From positions 11,151,782-11,215,781 of the forward strand of contig CM045745.1 in assembly GCA_024760905.1 (NCBI GenBank): DNA of 64,000 nt, in the 5' to 3' direction. Under the pieces are notes generated by a model. The model was not told the DNA's origin. It did not search any database and saw nothing but the letters and a program-made list of their open reading frames with translations. Source of the DNA: Plotosus lineatus. Its lineage: Eukaryota; Chordata; Actinopteri; Siluriformes; Plotosidae. This document shows, one piece after another, positions 47,909 to 58,882 of the stretch (its first letter is position 1; every line of letters begins with the position of its first letter). The position numbers were made by a program, and so were the translations under genes.

Positions 47909-49178
47909 GTAAAGTTTTTGAATGACAGAGATGCTAGCAGCAGGCCGCACTGTTTGTTAGCATGTCGGTAAACAAACCCATCCGGAGAGATGGCGCGGTG
48001 TTGGGGGAGGTGTATTGAGCAAATAGCGATTATGATCTTAAATCTTTACTCCTACATACGAGTTATGATTATTTATGTGGATTTCGCTGATGTGCAGTGG
48101 ATGTGATTTGAGCTTTGTTGTTCAGGGGCCTGGTTGTGTGGCGTGAGCCTGTTAGTCATAACCAAATCTACACAGTGGAGTGAATGTGGTGTCTGTTTAC
48201 TACACACTCCAACTTTCTGCATGTTGTGGTATTAAATATATAATTACAGTACTCGAATAATTCATGTGTTTGTGCCATTATGTCTAGTCACCTGACCCTG
48301 TTCCTCTTTTTTTTAAAGAACTGAAATCAGTCATTATTTAATGGTTTTCCTCTCTTTCATGGGCGTTCATAATTAGTGTATGATGGAGACCATGAACTGA
48401 TTCTAGGAAACTGGTGACATTGAGTGTGGCTCATTCTATGTTAGAGTAAACATATACAGTATTTGCATGTTATTATTTTATTTTTTTGGAGATATGATTT
48501 GAACAGGTCTACTTTACATCTGATGTAAGTCAATTGCATGCCATTTCACACAGTGTTAAGCTGAGGTCAGAATAAAGTATAATTCTTTACTTTGATAGTC
48601 ATAGAAAGCCTGAATCTCACCCTTCTACTTTAGAATCATGAAACTTGATTTTGTTTTGGGGGAAAATGTGTGGAAGTCAATGCTGGGATGAGTAATTGTT
48701 TTGATTCCATTTAAATCTGGGGCTTGTAAATTTTTAGCTATAAGAACAAATTGTTGTATTGTTTGAAGTAGTACTGTATTTACACTGACAGCAATCAATA
48801 ACTTGAGGTCTGAAAAATCCTGTAAAAATGCCAACCAATCACTGAGTTCTGTCCCACTGGGGAATATCCAATCATAAAGCTTCATTGTCTCCATGCTTGT
48901 GTGCTACCCTACCCTGCATGAACTAAGAGTAGAGCTTGGTGGGTGGGGTGGGGGCTTTCAAAGAACCTCAGAGGGCAGGTTCAGCCAGAGCTCTGGAAAG
49001 ATACTCCTGTACTTCCAAATTTTGCTTGGTTCCCAGATCAGATGATCAACCCCAGTTTTTAATTTTGCTGATCTTTGATAAATATTTATCAAGTCAAGAA
49101 AATTGCAGCTTGTCAGTTAATAATAACAATGCAACACTTACTTTTATGTAAAAGTGCTCAATGACTGTTATTTGAATA
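47909..49178. other. Candidate tp53 intron 1 / intergenic sequence
   Basis: Little recognisable repeat and no coding signal. Confidence 0.35.
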
Positions 49179-49994
49179 CAGTAATCCCTCACTTTCTGCA
49201 GTTAATTGGGACCGAGACCCCCTGCGACTGCTGAATTCTGAATTCCGTGACCCCCCCGGACGTATATGTACATGTATCTTCTTCTCTTTTTGGCTTTTCC
49301 CTTTTCTCAGGGGTCACCACAGCGAATCATCTAATTCGCACATTTGATTTGGCATAGGATTTTACGTCAGTTGCCCTTCCTGTCTCAACCCTTTAAGCAA
49401 GGGACAGAAACACGTTGACGGCTTTGCAGCTTACTCTTTACGAAAGTCAGCAATGGTTCTTTTACATGCCCCTCTCACCATAGACAGTGAGGGACATGGC
49501 CCGCCTTTGATAACCCAGTTAGCTGCACTCGGGGGACAGTGATCACCATGTGGGGACTCGAATCCCCAACCGTAGGATCAGCGATCCTGCGCCCTACCAC
49601 TAGACCACCACTGCCGCCTACATATACGTACATCTATATGTGTATATAATATCAATAAATACATAGTCAATGCTATAAATGCGTATAATAACAATTAAAC
49701 ATTTAAAAAATAATGCATAAGATGTAAATAAAATATAAATATACACACATACAAGATGTGCGCGTGCACACACTCAGATGCACACCTCACCTAAAAATGT
49801 AAGTAGTTTTGATAGGGGTTTTTGGATTTTTGTTTGTTTTGGGTTTTTTTTTTTTTCATAATTGGCCTTGTTTTGTGGCATTTTCCTTGACTTTCCACCG
49901 TATTTTTCATTAATTTCCTTATTTTTTTAATTCGATTAATATTTAAAAAAAATAACCACATTGCATTGAAGTGCGGCGTCGCGAGGGATCCCTG
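49179..49994 (-). mobile_element. MITE P with SINE A inside
   Basis: TA-flanked; ends CAGTAATCCCTCACTTTCTG and GCGAGGGATCCCTG. A minus-strand SINE A fills 49275-49618. Confidence 0.8.
49275..49618 (-). mobile_element. SINE type A inserted in MITE P
   Basis: Complete tail, body and head within the element. Confidence 0.8.
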
Positions 49995-50112
49995 TATATG
50001 TATATCACTCGATGTATAAAAAAATTGCATTACTGTCCAAGTTATCAGACATCCCTTTGCAATTTCATGTCAATCAATCATCTTCACATCTTGTCTAGCA
50101 GAAAGAACCACA

Positions 50113-50202
50113 TCGCTGACTTTTGACAAGAGTAGGCTGCAAAGCCGTCTGTGTGTTTCCGCCCTGCGATGGCCTGGCGAGTCGTCCAGGGTGTATTCTG
50201 CC
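50113..50202 (+). mobile_element. SINE type B fragment
   Basis: Body end and start of the L2-like tail across the junction (GTGTGTTTCCGCCCTGCGAT). Confidence 0.65.
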
Positions 50203-50835
50203 CTTTGTAATGAATAATTGCAATCTGCAGTACGAGACTCTCTCTCAATGGCAGTTCAAAGTACTGTACACTGAGCAGCGTTCACTACACTCGGCTCTGA
50301 TCCGTTTGAACAGCAAGGCATATTTTCCTCTTATCATTTATTTGACTAAAGAGTCATTCCACCACTGAGGTTCCACTGTATATGGTAAAAAAACGGAAAA
50401 AAAAACAAAAACAAGTGGCTTGTAAGGTCATTAGTATATTTCACTGTTCACAATGCCAGCAGAGCACACATGACCATTTTTGAATGAGAGTATATATCTG
50501 CATGTTTTATGCATGAAGCATGGATCCAGCATAGATATTTCGGTCTTTTTCCTTATCATCTGATATTTCAGCGCTTAAATATCTGTAGGCAGGACTCTGT
50601 AAACATGCTTCCTGACTGCTGTGCAAATTTGGTCAGATTTATTGCACAGTTAGCAGATATTGGTACAAAATGTATAGTACTATACTTTGCTCATTTATCA
50701 AAGATGGCATGAGGATCAGAGCCCATGCTGTTGGTCCACCATCAATTTGTTATGATGACTCTACAATTTTCACCTTAAACCTTTTGCACCCAGCAGCTAG
50801 GTAGCCTATGTAGATAGGCAGCACAAATAACAATA

Positions 50836-51114
50836 CAGCCGGCCCCCTACTTACGAAACCCCCCGTGTACAAAAGGAAGTAAGTTAATATTAAATCAGGA
50901 CCTCTGATCTTTCAAACAGGTACTGGAATCCATTTTAAATACAACATCCCGTCCATTTAAACATTTAAAAGAATTGTTCCATCAGCTGCGCGTTGCGTGT
51001 GAGCGGAGCCCGCATTCGGCAAAACACCATAGAGACAGAGTTTTGTGTGTGTGTGTGTATGAGGGAGCGAGAGAGAGAGAGAGAGAGAGAGTGACAGACA
51101 ATGTGCGCGCGCAC

Positions 51115-51150
<36 letters not shown>

Positions 51151-51567
51151 TAGATAGAGAGAGACTGCCCACAGAGTCAGTCAGAGATGAAAGGAGGTTT
51201 AGCTCTCTTTCGAGAGAGCACATTGCAGTTTTTTAAGTTGTTTAATTCAGTAAATGTTTGATAAATGTGGCGCGCATTGCCGAATGTGAGCAAAACGCGG
51301 CTCATCTGGACCTCCGATCCCTCAAGGAATCAAGTTAAAGTTGAGTTTGGACCTCCGATCTGTCAAGATCATGTCAAGGGAATGAGCCTTGAATTCACCG
51401 TCTTAAAATGCGCCGGTGTCCTGCGTGTGGGCGGAGTTCACATTCAGCGGAGCGTGCCACAAATGTGTGTGTGTGCGAGTGTGAGAGAGACAGAGATAGA
51501 GAGAGACTATTGTGTGTGTGTGTGTGAATGTAAGAGAGAGAGAGAGACAGAGATCGAGCGAGACAGT

Positions 51568-51611
<44 letters not shown>

Positions 51612-51891
51612 TGTGTATGTGCATGTTTAATAATGGTTTAATTAATAAATATGTTCATAAAATGTTTAAATTGTTTAATAAATAACTTTCTTTTACTTTT
51701 AACACATATTTCATACATATTTCATTCAAAATTGGTGTACTTTTATAATTTTTAAAGGGTTTATGGGGTAGTCTCGGGAGCCTTGCAACAAATCAGGCGT
51801 TTTACATGTAAAATGCACCTCTACTTACGAAACCTCCGCGTTACGAAAAAGGCTCTGGAACGGATTAATTTCGTAAGTAGGCGGCTGACTG
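50836..51891. mobile_element. TA-flanked MITE S with duplicated GT/GA modules
   Basis: Ends CAGCCGGCCCCCTACTTACG and CGTAAGTAGGCGGCTGACTG; TA on each side. Interior: two related modules, each with a GTGAGCGGAG/GTGGGCGGAG phrase and GA- and GT-rich tracts. Confidence 0.7.
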
Positions 51892-52178
51892 TACTGTCAT
51901 TGTGGAAATCTCTATTTGAAATGCAGTGATCCACTTCTTATGTAATGAGTTTAAGCTTTACCTCTCATTGCTGTATTTTAAAGTGACACTACTCAGTCAA
52001 GGGCACTTCAAAACTAAAGGAAGGGCGCAGGGAGATTAGGACGGTGTGGGGATTCTGGTTCAGCTGGGTCATAGTATGTTCAAGGTTGAAACATGGGCAA
52101 CTGAAAAAGTTTCTACTGACTGAGGGAATTTTTCAGGGATTTTTAGGAAAGCTGGATATACAGTGTGTGTATGTGTAT

Positions 52179-52231
<53 letters not shown>

Positions 52232-53051
52232 TAATTTATTTATTTATTTATTTTCCAATTTTATGATCCATTAATAATGTTGTCAAATAGTCATGTTAGA
52301 TGATGCTGGAGTGTCAATTAACAAGGTCAAGGCATGTTTAAACTACTAGTTGGCTACTCGAGCCAGCATAATAATGTCGTCTTGGATATTGATTGACGTT
52401 TCCTTGGATATTGATTGGCGTATGTAGCAGCCAGTAGTGTTGAATGTATGTTACTCCTCTCCCTCCCCGCTGACCAAACTGACGGCACTTAGCAGCTTGA
52501 TCTGGAAAATCACAAGGGCAGTCATAATCTAGTTCCAGACACATGATGCACACGTGCAATGGGGTGAGGAAAATGGAGATGCATAGTTTGCTCGTAGCTG
52601 GTCCATAACACAGGACGGGGCCGTCAGCAGACTGGACAGTGCAGGAGTAATACAGAACAGCCTGGATAGTGGTGTATAGTTTCGAGAACTTCTGGCTGTA
52701 TGGAACACTTGAGGAAACAAGATTCAACAATGTCTTGACACTTATTTTTATGGGGTGGGGGGTGTCAAAAGGGAGCTTTTATTCAATTAACCCCACTGAG
52801 TGTGCTGATGACACCATGAATCTCTGCTCATCCCCCTTTGTAGAGGCTAAACATAAACATGTTTTATTAATCTCTTTGTATTCACACATGTTGGCAGCCA
52901 TTTCAATCATATCTTCTTACCATATGCTTTAACAACCAATTTAATATATATATACATATATATATATATTTTTTATTATTTTGCAGTTCCCATAATTTCT
53001 CCTTTTTCCTTTTCTGTGGCACGCTGTGCCACACGGTGAGAGAGATCAGCC
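51892..53051. other. Sequence before tp53 coding exon 1
   Basis: (TA)n at 52186-52225; 52360-52690 is less AT-rich but unrecognised. May include the 5' UTR part of the first coding exon from 52987. Confidence 0.4.
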
Positions 53052-53122
53052 ATGAGTGAGCTGGAGATAACTCTTCCCATGAGCCAGGACACCTTCGAGC
53101 AGTTGTGGAGTGATGCGGGCTC
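53052..53122 (+). CDS. tp53: tp53 coding exon 1 (TAD)
   Basis: Start codon in AGCCATGAG, encoding [19 protein letters not shown] and ending phase 2 at GGCTC|GTAAGT. The acceptor of this exon is ambiguous: TTTTGCAG at 52986 or GATCAG at 53049 would both give a short 5' UTR. Confidence 0.9.
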
Positions 53123-56100
53123 GTAAGTCTCCACACAGCACAGAGAGAATATAGGTTCTATGTGACTTGGTGTCCCAATACAGAATGATGCAAAACATCA
53201 CCACAACTACTTCCCTGATATCTTAATCAGACCAGTGTCTGGTGCTTTGCGATTGAACCGAGCTCTCTGGGCCACAAGGCACACCGGGCCATAGGGCGCA
53301 ACCGCAGCAAAAACAGGGCCGCCCACACACAAGGCGCACCGGATTATAAGGCGCATTAAGTGAAACAGTCAGATAAGCCAAACTTGATTCAACTTTCACA
53401 ATAATTCTCAATATTATTCAGTTATAACAATACAAAAACAATAAATTCATTTTTTCAGTTCATTCCTCTTCCACAAGTCCATCAAATTCTCCATCTTCAG
53501 TGTCGGAGTTTAACAGTTGTATGAGTTGGACATAAAGCCCCAATCCCTCTATTATTTTTTATTATTATACTTTATTATATATTATTCCCTCGTGCATGGA
53601 GTCAGATCAATAGAAGTTTTCCTTCCTGGGTCGTGACCTAAACGCTGCCACGCCCCTTAAAGAGACAGTATTTGTGTTCATTACACAGGGGTCCCCAACC
53701 ACCGGTCCGTGGACTGGTACCAGTCAGCGGCTCAATTGGTACCGGTCCGCAGAAGAAATAATTAATTCTTTCCGTTTTATTATCTGAGTCTGAATGATCT
53801 TTGTTTTTGAAAAATATTTTATTTTGAAAAATGACTGGATTCTCTTTGTTACATGTCGGTCATTTGAGCACTAAAATGTAACCCACAAGGGGATGAACAG
53901 GAGCGAGTTGAACATGTTTCAAACAATAGCAGTGATTTTGGGTGAGACTGACCCTGAGCCTTCATTCTTCCAGCTGGTGCATCATCACCTGTGTTTTGTT
54001 TTTTTTTGGTTTATTTATTTATTATTTTTATTTTTTTAGAAAAATTCAAGCTCTACTTCCCAACCAACTTTATTTCAGCTGTTGAAAAATAACATTCATG
54101 GAGTGCTTATTATTAATAATAATAATAATAATAATACCGTATTCGATGTAATAAGCACCCTGCTCCAATAAAGCACACCCCCCCCCCCCAGTGTTTTTTA
54201 TCTTGCGTCTAATAACCGCCCATGTGTACTGGGAGCAAAATCGTTGATCAATTTTATTCAGTAAGAGTATTTTTCACCCGATTCTCCTGCTCACTAACTT
54301 CATAAATTTAAGCACGTCCCTGGCCATGTGCGTTTTGTTTATGTTCGTGCTGATTGGTTCAATGTGCCATATGCTAAAGTTGACAGTGTTGATTCACTCG
54401 ATTTTACTTCGGGGAAAATGTTTAAAGGGAGGGAAAAGTAAGGGGTCTTTTTTAATATAAATTATACCGTTTTTCTGTTTATTTTCAGCTTTCATGTAAG
54501 TAGTTTGGTTGATACCACAAAATGAATAACACAAATACAGTAGGCCCTCGACATTCACGGGGGTTTGGTTCCGAGCCCTCCCTCAAATCGAGATAATCCG
54601 CGAGTTCTGTACCCGGAAGTAAAACCCCATGTATCACGTCACATGTGCGAATGAGCAGCCTGAAGTAAAATACTATGTATCTATTACATGCGCTAAAATA
54701 TGCTTCTTCAACACATTCTATAGACAGTCATACTCATTAATACAGTATTAATGTAGTAAAATATAGTAATGATTAAGAAAAACTTTTTTAATTTTTACTC
54801 TTATTTTTATTGAAGGTAAAATATAAACATTATACAGCATATACTGTTGTAAAGCACTCGTTTTAAAGTCTTTTTTAAATTATTATTCCAGTACACTACC
54901 TAAGTTAATTCTGAGAATGTTTGTGCGTGAGATTTTATGTTCTGTAGCATGATTAACAAATGATACAAATGGATAAACTTTATTACGCTTCATGTCTTGG
55001 AGTGACGTGTCCAAGATGGTGCTCCCGGAGCTTCCGGAACGTCACGGAGTTCTCAGAGTCAAATTGTTTCTTTGTTCGTTTTAATTTGTTTTATTTGCTT
55101 GTTCATGTTTTGCACTATGCTCGTCTCTGATCGGTCGACACTACTACAGCTATGAGCAGCTTCAGCTTCGGGCAACTAATCACGCAATAACTTCTATCTT
55201 GAGCTAATATGCTATGGGAGCTCAATGCTAACCGCACCCCGGCTAAGCCCAGGCGGAGTTCTCAGAGGCTTGGTTAGCACTTCCAGCCGTACTACTTTAA
55301 AAATGTTCAGTCCCTGCGAAACAAGATGGACGAGCTTCATGCTCAGATTGCAGCGCGGAAGGATCTACAGGACTGTGTTTCTGTGAAACATGGCTCGAGG
55401 AGAGTACACCCGATGAGGCGATTTCACCAGCCGGCTACATGGCCTTCATCCCCTACAATCCCAAGCGCCGGAGTCGTCATTTGGCCCCCTCCCGCCTGGG
55501 CTTCTTGTTAGCTAGGGTGCGGCTCGCATTGAGCTGCGTACTATAGCATATTAGCTCTGCTAGCCGCACCCCAGCGAACAAGAAGCCCAGTTGAGCATGC
55601 TTAGTTATACACGCCCGAAGATACTCCGATCTTATAGCTGTAGTAGAGTCGACCGGTCGTAGACGAGCATAGTGCAAAACATAAACAAACAAAACAAATT
55701 CAAACAAACAAAGAAACAATTTGACTCTGAGAACTCTGCGACGTCGCCCTCTGGGCAGCGCTATCTTGGAGACATCACTCCAAGTTCAATGTAAAAGGAC
55801 ATGAAGAGTATTGTAATAAAGTTTATCCTTTTGGTATCGTTTGTTAAACATGCTACAGAACATAAAATCTCATGCATAAACATGAACTTAGGTACTGTAC
55901 TGGAATAATAATTGAAAAAGATTTGAATACAACAGTTCAGAGAAAACCGTTGTTTCTCAGGAGAAAGTCTTTCTTCAGAAGAGACATCCAGCGTTTTCTA
56001 TCACTTAGCCAGAGAAGACGCACAGTGTTTGAGTGGTATAGCGCTTAACTGGTAATTAAAACACACACAAAAGAAGAGACTCATTGACAACTTGTGTGCG

Positions 56101-58850
56101 AATGAGGAAAAAGGGGCGGGACATCAGCTCAACCAATCAGAAGAAGGGAGGACAGCCATTGGCTGAATTTGAATCGCGTGCCAGTTGCTCGGTTGTCAGC
56201 GAATACTCAAACCGTAGGTGCAAAACCGCGAATAGTCAAGGCCCGACTGTACCAGTAAAACTCTTTTATTGTTCTGTTATTATTCATGTTTTCCACCTCG
56301 ATGCTAATAAGCACTTAACATTCCACTCCGCTGGTAACATTTTAAAAAACGCCCTGGGCTTTTTTCCTTTCTTTTTTTTTTTTTCTTTTCTCCCCCCCCA
56401 CATGTCGTCTCCACCGCATTGCAGCTGGTCTAGTCGAGGCTCAGTAGCATTAATGTGGCAATAAAATGAAGTCATTTGATGATGTGACTGTATTGAATGA
56501 ATAGGATATCACATCAATTAACTTTTTCTTTCTTGATGGCACAGATATAAAAGGAGCATGAGAAATCATTTTTTTTTATGTATTGGCACCCCAGAATCCT
56601 GACCTTAACCTTATTGAAGGTTTCCAGGATGTGCTAGAAAAGACTTTATGGAGTAGTTAACATTTTCCCCTCGTCAATTTAAAAAAAAAAAAAAGAACCT
56701 GACACTGGATGTAAATAAATGTTATGTTGCGCAAGTGTGTAGAAACAATTGTATGATATTTACATATTGTAAGTAAAGGCTAAAGGAGAAACGTCAACAA
56801 CAACAACATTCGTGTCAACACCCCCCCCCCCTTTTGTTTTTTTGGACTGGGCAGTGCATGTTGGGAATAAATGTGAAAGTGCAAATATTGGTGTATTAAT
56901 CCTCGGGAAGATGCACAGCAGACATGGAACCACATACAGTATGTCCACAAGAGCAATTCAAAAGGTCATTTTCCCTGTTATCTCCAAGTTGCGCAACAAC
57001 ATAAAACTTCATGCAGAGGTTCACACAGTTCAGTTCAGCACCCACGTCCATATCTCCTCATATCCTCTCTGCTACTTCCTACAGAATGGCTTGCAGTTCC
57101 ATGTCGCTCATTCTCCTGGACTTGTTTCTTCATTTAGAAATTAATTTATAATTTGATCACCCAAGATGCATTTTAAAACCAAGATTAAATGCAGTCTTGA
57201 TGAGAGATATAAACTGCTGGTATATGACAACACTTCCATAACTAATATAACATTTTGAAATCCAGTTCAATCCTGTTTACACGTCTTGTCACTATCTGAT
57301 TTTCTTCTCTACAGAGGTTTGAATGATCTGCTTACAGAACTACCAAGAGCAGACAGTGATGCCTGGCTCAATGAAGTGAGTTATTTTTCTCTCACATGTT
57401 TGGTTCAGGTGTCACTAATTAGCATATATGCACATGAAGGATTAAAGTTTGACAGTTTCTTCAGTTGTGACTTTATATATCGCTTGACTTTAACATGATT
57501 TTATGATAGGCCCTGCCCAGCGGCACCTTTATTGAGAACTTTGATAGCCTGGAGTTCACAAATACCGCCGAGTGTGTTAATGTGGCTCCGGTAGTGTCTC
57601 CGGGCCTGGACAGTCTCCCCCCTCCAGCTGCAGTGGTGCCTTCCACCAGTGATTATCCAGGAGAATATGGCTTCCAGCTCCGCTTCAACCAGTCCAGCAC
57701 AACCAAGTCTGTCACTTCAACGGTTAGTTGAGGAGGGTAGCAAGGTTAAATGTTCATTAAAGGTGAAATTAAAATGTATTTTGATCTACTAATATTTTTA
57801 TTTATTAAATATGCGAGTGAAGGCAGTTGGTTCAGATTAGTCTCATAATACTAGATGTTGCTCTCCAACAACAACATGAGCAGTCTATCTCGGATGCGTC
57901 TTATAATTTACAATTTAAAAAAATAAAATGAACAATTTTAACTGTAAGATGTACATGAATGTATACTTCCTTTTTTCCTTGTAGTATTCCAAATCTTTGA
58001 ACAAACTGTACTGCCAGCTGGTGAAGACGTGCCCTGTTGATGTCTTGCTGGAGAAAGCCCCTCCTCATGGATCAGTGCTCAGGACCACTGCTATATATAA
58101 GAAACCTGAGCATGTGTCTGAGGTGGTGCTGCGCTGCCCTCATCACCAAAACATCGCAGAGAGTAACGAAGGTAGTTTTTGTTTACATTGGATGGAGCGT
58201 AGCTGTAGGTTTTGCTGTACAGGAATCCCTCACATTCTGCGGTTAATTGGGACCGATATTCCCCCCTCGACCGTCGAATTCCGCGAAGTAGTTTCAACCC
58301 TCCTGGCTCACGTATATGTACATGACGTTGTGTTTAGAATATCAATAAATACATATTCAATGCCATTAATGCTTATAGTAGCAATTAAACATTCGGGGCA
58401 GTGGTGGTCTAGTGGTATAGGTCGCTGGATCGCTGATCCAAAGGTTGGGGGTGTGAGTCCCACTCTCCACAAGGTTGTCACTGTCTCCCCCCCCAGTGCA
58501 GCTAACTGGGTTATCAAAGGCGGGCCATGTCTCTCACTGTCTATGTTGAGAGGTTCATGTAAAAGAACCATTGCTGACTTTCGTAAAGAGTAGCTGCAAA
58601 GTCGTCAGCGTGTTTCTGTACCTTGCTAAAAAGGGTTGTGACAGGAAGGGCATCCGACGTAAAAACCTCTGCCAAATCAAACATGCGAATCAGATGATTC
58701 GCTGTGGCGACTCCCGAGTAAAAGCCGAAAGGAAGACAGACAGACAGTAGCAATTAAACATTCAAAAATAATGCATAAGATGTAAATAAAATATAAATAC
58801 ACATGCACTCAGATGCGCAACTCACAAAAAAATTGTAAGTAGTTTTGATG

Positions 58851-58882
<32 letters not shown>

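Noticed and set aside
52338..52730. 130-codon minus-strand ORF with many cysteines
   Set aside because: No splice or start context, no recognised family, and not conserved elsewhere in the window; treated as chance.
29323..53051. wrap53 or another known 17p13.1 gene between slc2a4 and tp53
   Set aside because: No recognisable WD-repeat or other known coding exon; the interval is repeats plus unassigned sequence.
57723..57984. Internal tp53 promoter with p53 response element, as known for zebrafish delta113p53
   Set aside because: Only isolated CATG cores at 57875 and 57954; the flanking bases do not fit the purine/pyrimidine half-site rule.
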